A stretch of DNA of 64,000 bases from Micromonospora olivasterospora (GTDB lineage: Bacteria > Actinomycetota > Actinomycetes > Mycobacteriales > Micromonosporaceae), in contig NZ_VLKE01000001.1 of assembly GCF_007830265.1 (NCBI RefSeq), positions 248,001 to 312,000 on the forward strand. Reading direction: 5' to 3'. Below the pieces are notes generated by a model. That model was not told the DNA's origin. It searched no databases and worked only from the letters and a program-made list of their open reading frames with translations. Each line of letters starts with the position of its first letter. The first letter of the stretch is position 1. The translations under genes were made by a program, and so were the position numbers. Positions 44,301 through 50,609 of the stretch are shown here, one piece after another.

Positions 44301-46111
44301 TCCTTGACGACGTAGCTGTAGGTCAGTCCCTTGGCCGGCCAATTGTCGGAGTCCACCGCCCGCGACAGCAGCTCGGGGGTGAGCGTCTGCACCAGGGTGT
44401 TGTTGGCCGGGTACCGGAGGTTGACCTGCGGCGCGACGTTGTTGGTGTAGGTGAACTCGATGTACGGCTTGTAGGCGCCAGCGCCGTAGTTCGCGGCGGT
44501 GAACCGCTTCCACGCCGTCGAGTCGGTCTCCGACGCGGTCAGGGCCAGGCCCTCGTTCATGCCGCCGGTGGACCAGTCGTTGAACGTCGCCACGTCCAGC
44601 GGCACGCTCACCCACTTGCCGACGCTGCGGTTCACCGGGTTGTCGTTCTGACAGGCCGGATAGTTGTCCCCGACGGTCAACGAGCCGATCGACGACGAGA
44701 TCGTCGGCCCCGGGTAGTTGCCGGTGGTGAGGTCCGCGACCGTCCACGCCTGGGTCGTGCGGTGCACGTAGAACGGCTTGTGCGAGGTGCAGTCGTACGT
44801 CCAGGTCAGGTACAGCTTCAGCGTCGCCGCGCTGAACCGCTTCCCGAGCAGCCCGTCGTCGTCGAACTCGTCGAAGTGGATAAACGAGCGCGCCTTGACC
44901 GTCCCACCGTTGTACGTACCGACCGGCAGGTTGTCGCCGTTGTGGTTGGTGGTGTCGGGGTCGTTGTCGACGTACACGTCACCGGTCGTGCCCGTGGTCA
45001 CGGTCGGGTCGACCCGGACCGGGTACACCCGGGCAGGGTCGTTCAACCAGGCCTGGTCCGCGGTCACCTTCAGTGCCGGCGCGCCGTCGACGGTAATCAG
45101 CTCCATGGCCACCCCGTCGGACTCGGCGGGAGCGCCGGACTGCGGGTGGACGTTCGAGTCCTGCATCGAGCCGTGCGGGAACCAGGCGACGGCCTTGCCG
45201 TCGGCGTCGAGCAGCTCCACCGAGCCCCGCGTCGTCAGCCGCGGGGTGAGCCCATCCAGCCGCAGCGGGAACACCCAGGTCGACGCCGCCTGCGGCGAGC
45301 GCAGGATCAAGGTTTCCTTGATGCCGGCGTCGAACGTGGTCAGCTCGAGATCGGTCTGCGGCAGGATGTCGTGATAGCGGGCGGTGGGGCCGTCGACCAC
45401 CGGTGCGCTGACCGTCGCGCCCTGGAGCTGGTAGCCGACGCTCTCACCGGTGGGCAGGGTCAGCTGCGCGAGGTCACCGCTGGCGGTGCCGCCGGCATCG
45501 GCCGTCGCGGTCCGGTTGGTGGCGGCCCGGGCGGTGGTGCCGGCGACCGAGACACCGAGGCCATTCGCCTTCACGTGCAGCCGACCATCGGCCCACCGGG
45601 CCAGATCAGAATCGATCTTCTTCCAGGTGCCGTCGCTGGCCCGGTAGTTCACCGGCCGGTTGTAGGTCCGCTTCGTGTACGAGCCGTCCGCGTTCGCGTA
45701 CACATCGGACCGCGCGCTGGACCGCGCGGCCAGCCGTGTGCTGGTCCGGCTGTTGAAACCCTGCTCGGCGGGGCCGGTGCTCTCCGGCGTCACCTCGACC
45801 TGGTGCGGCTGGTACGACTCGAGCGTGCCGGCCGCCGGCTTCGGCGCCCGACCGGCGCCCTGCCGGGCATCGGTCGCCGACGCTGGGACGTGGTGGTCGA
45901 TCGTGGTCGGCCGGCCCTTCTGCTGCACGGGGAGGCCCAGGAACGCGGCGGTGGCCGACCAGGCGGGCCGCTGGACGAACCAGGACAGCCAGGTCAGCGG
46001 GAACTCGCCGCCAGGTCGCACCACGCCGGACGGCACGGCCACGGTGAGCGCGAAGACAGCCGCGACCACGATGGCCGAACGGCGCAAGGAACTGGTGACG
46101 GATCGGCGCAT
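35357..46111 (-). CDS. Giant secreted Rhs/YD-repeat polymorphic toxin with LamG, Hint and deaminase tip
   Basis: The protein has 3584 residues. A signal-like N-terminus (RRSAIVVAAVFALTVAVPSG) is followed by a DNRLRE-type domain (about 367-554, starting GDVYVDNDPDTTNHNG). Three LamG/concanavalin-like domains lie at about 918-1135, 1215-1420 and 1953-2150 (YWPLNEASG, FNGSTSYLQLP, VARWKLNETTG). Long stretches of YDxxGR repeats end in the Rhs core closure (ARWYNTETGQFDTRDTASN). Then come a Lys/Ala/Tyr/Ser-rich coil (about 3020-3145), hydrophobic helices, and a Hint domain at 3321-3467 (CPRHSFDPKTRVLMADGS to VLVHNC). The last 117 residues hold GGCAEVHCL and PCGRCSRLL, the Cys-Ala-Glu and PCxxC zinc site of a deaminase. 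The tip is probably released by Hint and acts inside target cells. Confidence 0.93.
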   Translation of the reverse strand: MRRSVTSSLRRSAIVVAAVFALTVAVPSGVVRPGGEFPLTWLSWFVQRPAWSATAAFLGLPVQQKGRPTTIDHHVPASATDARQGAGRAPKPAAGTLESYQPHQVEVTPESTGPAEQGFNSRTSTRLAARSSARSDVYANADGSYTKRTYNRPVNYRASDGTWKKIDSDLARWADGRLHVKANGLGVSVAGTTARAATNRTATADAGGTASGDLAQLTLPTGESVGYQLQGATVSAPVVDGPTARYHDILPQTDLELTTFDAGIKETLILRSPQAASTWVFPLRLDGLTPRLTTRGSVELLDADGKAVAWFPHGSMQDSNVHPQSGAPAESDGVAMELITVDGAPALKVTADQAWLNDPARVYPVRVDPTVTTGTTGDVYVDNDPDTTNHNGDNLPVGTYNGGTVKARSFIHFDEFDDDGLLGKRFSAATLKLYLTWTYDCTSHKPFYVHRTTQAWTVADLTTGNYPGPTISSSIGSLTVGDNYPACQNDNPVNRSVGKWVSVPLDVATFNDWSTGGMNEGLALTASETDSTAWKRFTAANYGAGAYKPYIEFTYTNNVAPQVNLRYPANNTLVQTLTPELLSRAVDSDNWPAKGLTYSYVVKDAETGAQKASSGWITTPSWTVPAGKLDWNKTYVYTVQVYDKATYSPVSPGYAFTTSVPQPLLTANLAQNSGKGYDASIGNYTTSATDASVPTVGPSLSVTRSYNSLDTRRGNAFGTGWSSLLDMRATQVKDVAGSVQSVLVTYPTGQDVAFGRKNDGTFTAPSGRFSTFVETKDTAGAVTGYTLTDKDATVYTFGRSAGGGVFKVTRIADASGRALTVAYDTSGYASRLTSASGRYLDVTWSTPSGSTVPHVATVSTNPAVAGNATTAETWSYSYGANDQIAKVCPPTSAVACTTYQADTTSQYANALVNAGPYSYWPLNEASGASIAASRVLTNAGVDNARYTNVTLGQPAALAGSTATTATFNGTSSYVQLPGKLVADGQYQSISMWFKTTTPNGVLFSYSADAISKGTTAGNYNPALYIGSDGKLRGEFWQGSATPITSNAAVTDGAWHHVVLTGAGDTQTLYLDGVAKGTLPGTIALIPNGSTNVLVGAGFVGHAWPSHLRSGASPAVASYFSGSISDVAFFNQALTGTTVAALNSAGRTSHPVLSKVVRPSGGVTAEITYDKATGRVATVKDENGGTWSLGTPTVSGDSGVYAASVLGAKPADYWRLGSVDVTDAVNEVEGGTATFNNTTLGVAGPFSDSKAASFNGSTSYLQLPPEDLPTTGPNSVEMWFKMPDKNTAGGVLYSYQNGPITDPAAVTSWNPSLYVGTDGKLRGGFWTGSGSSGRMITTAGTVNDGKWHHVTLSAGTATQSLYLDGVAVGKLDYTLAATSSVHAYVGAGKWSGAWPMHGTPEVGYFPGSIAEVAFYRSQLSADQVSSHFQASKQTVPVAVTMVSGQTQAIPMPVQTVTVTGPTGEKLSYSYDLVNGNRMVAQTDGLGNTTKLGYDVGGFGNLTYDPNGVWTQELQDARGNTKQVITCQDQSANKCSSVYYTYYPDATSTTLSPDARNDLMLTMRDGRSASETDNTYLTTYGYDTKGNQTTITDPLGRVTRTTYTDGTTIAAKDGGFAPAGLPSTVTTPGGQTQQVVYYASGDVAEVVEPGGKITRYAYDGLGRPVSETEITNTFPAGLTTTRTFDKQGRPLTETEPAVTNRVTGAVHTAYTETTYDVDGNLTEQKVSDLTGGDAPRTEKHGYNAYGQETSTTNAADQTTTFEYNPYGQVARETEADGGVTVNTYDVEGNLLTSKLVGFVGDPNTPSAARDLVTTQRSYDPAGRLASETDAMGWTTSHTYTDNGLEAKITRTDGTRTFVVKETTYDAAGNEVTEKTNNGRSTTATTYDAAGRTISTTVDPNGLKRTTTLTYDADDNVVSSVSSGPNGTTGISEALYDTAGRAIAETTYPSTKLTPVARWKLNETTGTTAADSAGNSPATANNVTWSSDRGGSAVSNGSTTKIQTAGPVVDTKRSLTFAAWVNLASTGLIGRVLGQDGVSQNAFELRYQKTNQWMFVLKSADVDDPPNNQIVTSTSVPSVNTWTHLAGVFDATTGTMTLYVNGVAEATKTGVSPWSATGPFTIGCGRFNGVCSDSFNGKISDVQAYQKALSAAEIGQLKAGSAPAADAQVIRTSQVLDQDGLPTSITDENGNTTYQGYDEEGRLVKTTAPAAMVEQAGQLPALTSAVSWVGYNTFDEPTDARDANGNWSVTRYDAAGRVVSQTDPSYTPPGSSTPIVPETTQTYDEAGQVTSVTDPLGKITRYEYDQLGRVSKQVAPNDGVTTYRYDDVGNVLSTTDPTGAVTEATYDYLGRTLTSTEVVRQASTNYTTTYTYDDTSAQQTTQVTSAAGVNSTTTYNAAGEPLTVKDGANNVTSYTYDSEGRTTRTTRPDGSYATVTYDMADRATDTAEYSPAGVKLSSQSAHYDRAGNMVATTDARDTTTTFEFDATGALTREIQPISGSDAIETTFGYDLEGNRTRFTDGRGNAFYTTYNSWGLPESQIEPATAAHPDAADRTFTIAYDRGGRPVTQTMPGGVTVTRAYDDMGQLIRQAGAGAEAATVDRVFGYDVAGRMTEFSGSGGTNTISYDDRGLPLSVTGPSGDSSFGYDPDGRLASRQDAAGTTSYGYDGAGRLYTLSNPTADVQMAYTYNTLSQLSKITYGNNGNSRNFTYDPLRRLKDDELKSSTGTSLAKISYSWDENSNIVSKSTTGFAGSAANTYTYDLADRLTSWNNGTATTVYAYDKSGNRVQNGSKLFTYDQRNRLLTADGAGYTYTARGTLASAGGVTTSTDAFGQVVSQQSTGGGSQTYSYDGLGRAIRPGFSYGGLANDLAGDASASYVRGPSGEVVGTASGGSQRLVWTDLHTDVVGQFTATGAGLSGSMTYDPLGKIVGTAGLLGQLGYQSEWTDAVTSRVNMHARWYNTETGQFDTRDTASNSPVPDSINANRYQYGDANPLTVTDPTGHWGFGSLKKAFSSAVSSVRSTVSSYASSAYSYASSYAYSAYSSAKSTVTKTVSKAKAVVKKKVQQVKRKYNQVKKTVKKTYNKVKKAVKKKIDAGRKYVSKKIAAAKKRAKQLAAKAKQAAKKVAAKAVRVVKKAASQVKDAAAATKKWVQEHKDTLLEVAAIGGAILAGIACTAVTAGAGAIACMVGAGALINLAKDAAQGDIHSVGDALGSVGTGAVSGLVGGAGGAIAGRVGALVANKVGTGLAGRLATEAAENTVEDAIGQVATTGRYNPRAAAESMVPGLSLLSRKGGGARSAGASSGGGAGGGGNAFGISVGGGGATCPRHSFDPKTRVLMADGSSRPIEDVNVGDKVMATEPTTGRSEPKQVTQLHRNDDKDLTDLTVRDQDGKVTKVETTWHHPFWNATKRKWDDAKDLKPGTKLLVRGKGAVTVAAVLNKLGAEEMRDLTVADIHTYYVVAGNTPVLVHNCNLANYADSVRNKPGAKFASEYTSPSGAKYYGHNRHGQQAEGPLADALERAGHHGGCAEVHCLIQAQAAEGPDAIRGGTMRTVQTRNNSMPTSNTTGHGEPAYPCGRCSRLLEDLGIG
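35749..35763. repeat. 15-bp tip joint inside the Rhs gene
   Basis: ACATAGTACGTGTGG encodes HTYYV of the Hint end on the minus strand. Identical copies open both orphan tips (27192-27206, 17346-17360). Confidence 0.85.
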
Positions 46112-46228
46112 CGCCGGTCCCCTCCCCCGTGTAGTGAAACAGCCACGCGGAGTCTGCGGGCCAGCCGGCCGACGTCACAAGTCATCCGAACGGATGATCC
46201 TGGGAGGAGGCTGGGAGACGGACCTCGG

Positions 46229-46792
46229 TCAGGCGGCGAGCGAAGCGACCAGTTCCTTTGTCTTCCGGCGGGCAGAATCCGGACCATCCACACTCACAAC
46301 GGACACGTTGTCTGCGGCGGATCCGCCCCCGATACCTACGAAATGGACACTCGGGAACCTTGCCGCGGTCGCCCGCAAAGCACCAACCGGCACCGAACCG
46401 ACAGTGAGGATAAGATCACACTTGCTCTGCGCCAGGCTCGCCAGAAACGTCTCCGCGTTCTCGGCTGTCTGCGGACCGCTCACCTCCAGGTATTGAACCT
46501 TGACATGGGTGACCACCGACGCCTCCTGCATGCCGGCCCAGACCGGCGCGGCATCCGGGTCCGCGACGCCCTTCTCACCTGTCAGCAGGCACGCGGTCTC
46601 GGCCCGGTACTCACGCTCCCGCTTCGTCGGGTCAGCCGGCCACAGCAGCCAGACCAGGAACACAACCACGACCACCGCTCCAGCGGCCAAGGCCCACCAC
46701 GGCGGCCGTACCCTCAGCCACGCCGGAAGCGGCACCTGCCGCGCAGGCCGCTGCTTCGCACGAGCCCGACGCCCCACACCTCCACCAAGCAC
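46229..46792 (-). CDS. Membrane-anchored protein with BMP/substrate-binding-like domain upstream of Rhs
   Basis: This 187-residue protein has a basic N-terminus, one membrane segment (WWALAAGAVVVVVFLVWLLW) and an outer part: ETACLLTGEKGVADPDAAPV, WAGMQEASVVTHVKVQYLEV, LASLAQSKCDLILTVGSVPV, RFPSVHFVGIGGG. This resembles the N-terminal lobe of basic-membrane-protein/ABC substrate-binding folds, but it is too short for a complete two-lobe receptor. It lies 117 bp upstream of the Rhs gene on the same strand and may be cotranscribed. A role in anchoring, sensing or export of the Rhs protein is inference from position. Confidence 0.65.
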   Translation of the reverse strand: MLGGGVGRRARAKQRPARQVPLPAWLRVRPPWWALAAGAVVVVVFLVWLLWPADPTKREREYRAETACLLTGEKGVADPDAAPVWAGMQEASVVTHVKVQYLEVSGPQTAENAETFLASLAQSKCDLILTVGSVPVGALRATAARFPSVHFVGIGGGSAADNVSVVSVDGPDSARRKTKELVASLAA

Positions 46793-46933
46793 GGCGCGAG
46801 ACTACTCGCCACAACAACGGCACGGTGGCGAGGCAACCGCCCGGCCGCGGGCCGGGCGAGTAGCCAACTCGCGAATCGGCAGGCGACCACGCCGCAGGCG
46901 AGCCTGACACGCTTTATCAGCACTGAAGTGATC

Positions 46934-47776
46934 TCAACAAGATTCGGGTAGGTACTTGTACTCGAAATGAGTCAGATGCAGCGCGGCGGCGACGACGTCG
47001 CCGATCCGGCGTGGGCTGGCGGTGGTATGGCGTAGCGTTTTCCAGCGTCCGATCAGGATGGCGAAGCCGCGTTCGCCTTGCCAGCGCAGCCCGCGCAGCA
47101 GCCGGTTGTAGGCGCGGTTGTCGGGTGCGAGCCGGCTGCCGTCAGTAGGCTGCTTGACCGGGGTCTTGATGCCGTGGCCTGCGCTTTCGTAGCCGGAGTC
47201 GCCCAGTGCGGGTAGGTCCAGTTCGGCGGCGGACCAGTTCAGCGCGGCGGTCACCCCGAGTTCGCGGGCGCAGCTGGTGTCGTGCAGGTGCCCGGGCATC
47301 GCCGCCGATGTCCAGATCGGCAGTCCGTCCGGGCGGATGATCGCTTGGATGTTCGCGCCGAAGTCTCGGTGCTTTCCGGAGTACCAGGCGTCGATGATCT
47401 CGCCCTTGACCGACAGGGTGGTCTCGGTGAGCCGGTCGCAGTCGAACAGCTTGCCGTCGAGGATCACGTGGGACCAGCCGTCGTCGGCGACTCGGCGCAG
47501 CGCGGTGTGCAGATCCTGCGCCTGCGCGGCGAGCACGGCGATGCCCTCGTCGCGGTAGCGGTACGCGGTCGCCCGGGAGATGCCGAACCCGGCGCCGAGC
47601 AGGGTCACGTCCTCGGCCTTGCGGAACCAGACCAGCACCAGCAGTGCCTGGTAGAAGCAGGTCAACGCGCGGGTGCCGCGCCGTGTCCCCTTGGCTCGGC
47701 GTTCCGCGGCAAGCAGCCGGCTGAGGTACCGCACGAGTTCCCTCGGGACGTCAACCATGGCACGATATGCGATCAC
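46934..47776 (-). CDS. IS5-superfamily (DDE_Tnp_4/HARBI1-like) transposase
   Basis: This 280-residue transposase has an N-terminal helix-turn-helix region (RALTCFYQALLVLVWFRKAE, then GFGISRATAYRYRDEGIAVL) and a DDE_Tnp_4 core: HVILDGKLFDCDRLTE (first Asp), PALGDSGYESAGHGIK (second Asp), GERGFAILIGRWKTLRH (Glu/Arg region). The element ends carry the short inverted repeat GGTAGGTA (GGGTAGGTACTTG near 46945 and ACTACCTACCGAGG near 47813). It lies between the Rhs locus and the second ISL3 copy. It appears intact. Confidence 0.88.
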   Translation of the reverse strand: MIAYRAMVDVPRELVRYLSRLLAAERRAKGTRRGTRALTCFYQALLVLVWFRKAEDVTLLGAGFGISRATAYRYRDEGIAVLAAQAQDLHTALRRVADDGWSHVILDGKLFDCDRLTETTLSVKGEIIDAWYSGKHRDFGANIQAIIRPDGLPIWTSAAMPGHLHDTSCARELGVTAALNWSAAELDLPALGDSGYESAGHGIKTPVKQPTDGSRLAPDNRAYNRLLRGLRWQGERGFAILIGRWKTLRHTTASPRRIGDVVAAALHLTHFEYKYLPESC

Positions 47777-47992
47777 GTGGGGTCCTCACCGTGTGGGTGA
47801 TCTTGTGGTGAGAACTACCTACCGAGGACCTCACGTCCACTTCCAGCACTGTCCGGCCTGAGTGCCTTCATCCGTGTCGCACCAATCAACACATTCGCGT
47901 CGCTGAGATCAGCTCACTGTTCGGCACTCGCCGACACAGCAGCCTTTTGATTCCGCGTCTTGTGCGGCGCACCGCGGATCGGGCCCAAATGC

Positions 47993-49387
47993 GGCTCTTG
48001 TGATGTTCTCGTGGGTGGGTTGACGCCCTGATCAACAGGGCACGCCGTGTCCCGTCTAGGTTTCTGGCTTGTCGAAGGTCAGAAACTGAAGATTGGGAAA
48101 CGGCGTGCGTTTGACCAGGTTATTGCATCGACAGGCAGGGCTGGAACGGGCCGTCGTCGAGGGCGTGCGCCTCGATGACGACACCGACGGTGAGGTCTTG
48201 GTGATCTCTGCCCGGCCGCGCAAGGGCGCGGCGCGTCGCTGCGGGCGCTGCCGGGCTCGCGCGCCGTGGTACGACCGCGGCTGGGGCAGACGGCGGTGGC
48301 GGCACCTGGACTTCGGCACGCTGCGGGTGGTCATCGAGGCCGCCGTGCCTCGGGTCGACTGTGCCGAGCACGGGCCGACGGTGATCGCGGTGCCGTGGGC
48401 GCGTCACGGTGCCCGGTTCACCACGGCGTTCGAGGACACCGCGGCGTGGCTGGCCGCGCGCACGTCCGCGTCGGCGGTGACCGGGCTGCTACGCATCGCC
48501 TGGCGCAGCGTGGTCGCCATCGTCGGCCGGGTCGTCGACGCTGCCGCCGCCGGCACCGATCGACTGGCCGGACTCAAACGGATCGGTATCGACGAGGTCG
48601 CCTACCGCAAGGGCCAGCGCTACCTGACCCTGGTCGTCGATCACGACACCGGCCGCCTGGTGTGGGCCGCCGACGGGCGGGACAAGGCCACCGTCGCCGC
48701 GTTCTTCGACGAGCTGGGCGCGCAGCGGGCCGCGGCGCTGACCCACGTGTCGGCCGACGCCGCCGCCTGGATCGGTGACGTGGTGGCCGAGCGGGCGCCG
48801 CAGGCGGTCCGCTGCCTTGACCCCTATCACCTGGTCGCCTGGGTCACCGACGCCCTCGACGAGGTACGCCGGGCGGTGTGGAACACCGCCCGTGGCGGCA
48901 AAGGCGGCCGCACCGAGGCGTCCAAGACCCTCAAAGACGCCCGGTGGGCGCTGTGGAAGAACCCGCCGAACCTGACCGACAAGCAGAAGGCGACCCTGGC
49001 CACGATCCAGGCCACCAACCGGCCGCTGTACCGGGCGTACCTGCTCAAGGAACAGTTCCGGGAGATCATCGCGGTCAAGGGCGCCGACGGCAGGCTCCTG
49101 CTGCAGGCGTGGCTACGCTGGGCGAGCCGGTCGAAGCTGGCCCCGTTCGTCAAGCTGGCCAAGACGATTCGCCGTCACCTGCCCGCGATCCACAACATGC
49201 TCGACAGCGGACTGTCCAACGCCCGCATCGAGGCCAACAACGTCCACCTGCGCGTGCTGACCCGCCAGGCCTACGGCTACCACAGCGCCAAAGCGTTGAT
49301 CACCATGGCCAACCTCCGCCGCGGCGGCCTCTGCCCACCACTACCCGGACGATCATGAACCCGACCCACGAGAACGGCAGTAGACCC
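47993..49387 (+). mobile_element. ISL3-family element, copy 2 (1395 bp)
   Basis: The ends are GGCTCTTGTGATGTTCTCG and the complement of GGGTCTACTGCCGTTCTCG. CCAAATGC is present at 47985-47992 and 49388-49395, an 8-bp target duplication. Copy 1 (230-1624) is inverted relative to it. Confidence 0.93.
48093..49358 (+). CDS. ISL3-family transposase (copy 2)
   Basis: This 421-residue transposase is almost identical to the one at 259-1524. It has the same zinc-finger N-terminus (CGRCRARAPWYDRG), first catalytic Asp in IGIDEVAYRKGQ, and C-terminal GLSNARIEANNVHLR. The clean target duplication around the element and its intact frame indicate a recent insertion. It lies just inside the right boundary repeat of the island (49537-49580). 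Confidence 0.93.
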   Translation: MGNGVRLTRLLHRQAGLERAVVEGVRLDDDTDGEVLVISARPRKGAARRCGRCRARAPWYDRGWGRRRWRHLDFGTLRVVIEAAVPRVDCAEHGPTVIAVPWARHGARFTTAFEDTAAWLAARTSASAVTGLLRIAWRSVVAIVGRVVDAAAAGTDRLAGLKRIGIDEVAYRKGQRYLTLVVDHDTGRLVWAADGRDKATVAAFFDELGAQRAAALTHVSADAAAWIGDVVAERAPQAVRCLDPYHLVAWVTDALDEVRRAVWNTARGGKGGRTEASKTLKDARWALWKNPPNLTDKQKATLATIQATNRPLYRAYLLKEQFREIIAVKGADGRLLLQAWLRWASRSKLAPFVKLAKTIRRHLPAIHNMLDSGLSNARIEANNVHLRVLTRQAYGYHSAKALITMANLRRGGLCPPLPGRS

Positions 49388-49536
49388 CCAAATGCCACCA
49401 TCCGGTCACGCCCATAGCGTCAAATGCCGACTTTCCTACGTTATCCAGAACCACAAAAAGACGATCGCGGTGGCCATCTGGTCACGACGATCGTCCAATG
49501 TGTTCGTTGCGAGCGTCTATTTCACCAGCTCACACC

Positions 49537-49580
49537 GTCGGGACGGCCGGATTCGAACCGACGACCCCTTGACCCCCAGT
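49537..49580 (-). repeat. tRNA-Pro(GGG) 3' fragment, right island boundary (att-like)
   Basis: Identical over 44 bp to 13296-13339 and in the same orientation. It covers the anticodon loop to the acceptor end. The flanking sequence differs on both sides, and no tRNA 5' half follows at 49581 onward. The two copies enclose about 36.2 kb. Confidence 0.8.
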
Positions 49581-50080
49581 AGTCCGGTGGCCCAGCGGCA
49601 TGCTCACGCACGTTTGCCCAGGTCGCCTGAAGCATAAACCGGCCGAGTAAAGGAGTCGTCACACCACTCCCCCGTTACAATCGATTTCCCTGCCGTCAGC
49701 CAAAGAAGCAGCACGTGACCTCCCGCCGACTGTCGGAGGAGTTCAGGTCCGATGATCGACCCGAACCGATACCCAGCATGGGTTGCGCCTTCTCGGCGCC
49801 GTCCCTACCGTGCCGCCCTTGCAGGGTTCGCCCTTCATTCAGGTATCTGACCGGGTGGTGAAGTATGCGACGGCCGACGTAGAGCGATGTCTCTCGGCCC
49901 GTCGAGTCGTCCCGAGGACCGCATGATGGCAGCTTGCCAGCACCGATCGGCGTACGGCTCGCCACCGATGTGGAGTTCCGCGCCGGCCGGGATCGCCCCT
50001 ACCGGGCACGCGTCCGGTGGGTCGACGCAAGCGGGCGCCGGCTGTCCAAGTCCGACGGAGGGAAGCCCACCCGCCATGCC
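49581..50080. other. No convincing gene
   Basis: Several short open frames exist on both strands but none has a ribosome site, recognisable domain or consistent composition. Confidence 0.4.
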
Positions 50081-50497
50081 TCACTCCTCGGCCCACATCC
50101 CGGGGAAGCGTGCCCGCACAAGCTCGATCAAACCCGGGTCGACCTGCCGGATGACCCGGACAACGGGCGGGCCGTCCAACCCGTCGAGCACGTACATACC
50201 GAGTACGTGGGACACCTCGTACTCGTCCGGGCCGGTGTAGCCCAACAGGTCACGACAGAACAGGCAGAAGCGCCGCACCAGATCGAGGTCGAGTTCGACC
50301 AGGCCGAGGTCCCGGACCAGCGGACCGACGGCGTGCAACGCGTAGTTGTGCTGATCCACCGGTTCTGGTGCCCGGTCCTCGTCGATCGCGTCCTGCAACT
50401 CGGTGCAGACGAGGTCCTTGATCTCCTCCCGGGCCTCCGGGAGGTGTCGCCAAGCGGAGTCACCCACGGGGCCGAATTCCCACGGCTGAGCGGGCAT
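50081..50497 (-). CDS. Putative immunity-type protein
   Basis: This 138-residue acidic soluble protein reads MPAQPWEFGPVGDSAWRHLP, EAREEIKDLVCTELQDAIDE, DLVRRFCLFCRDLLGYTGPD, EYEVSHVLGMYVLDGLDGPP. No family is recognised with confidence. It follows the protein at 50610 on the same strand by 112 bp. The size, acidity and position resemble the immunity genes of polymorphic toxins, so this label is inference from context. CGGAGGTAAAC just upstream of the ATG is a good ribosome site, which supports a real gene. Confidence 0.55.
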   Translation of the reverse strand: MPAQPWEFGPVGDSAWRHLPEAREEIKDLVCTELQDAIDEDRAPEPVDQHNYALHAVGPLVRDLGLVELDLDLVRRFCLFCRDLLGYTGPDEYEVSHVLGMYVLDGLDGPPVVRVIRQVDPGLIELVRARFPGMWAEE

Positions 50498-50609
50498 ATG
50501 TTTACCTCCGAAGAAGGGTGCTCGAATCGCGCGGGTAAGGACCTCCGGCCGTCACCGCTGAGGCGAACTCTACCGGTGACGGCCGGAGGCGGATCTTCAC
50601 AGGCGCGTA

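Noticed and set aside
41000..45000. DNA tandem repeats in the Rhs gene as a separate repeat element
   Set aside because: The repetition comes from YDxxGR and LamG coding units and is not conserved as exact DNA.
38480..46951. A 2823-residue open frame on the plus strand
   Set aside because: It is antisense to the Rhs gene, rich in Arg/Gly/Val/His, without domains. High GC and the codon pattern of the real gene keep the opposite frame open.
49696..50096. Overlapping minus-strand frames of 80-89 residues
   Set aside because: Arg/Pro-rich, mutually overlapping, no ribosome site or recognisable domain.
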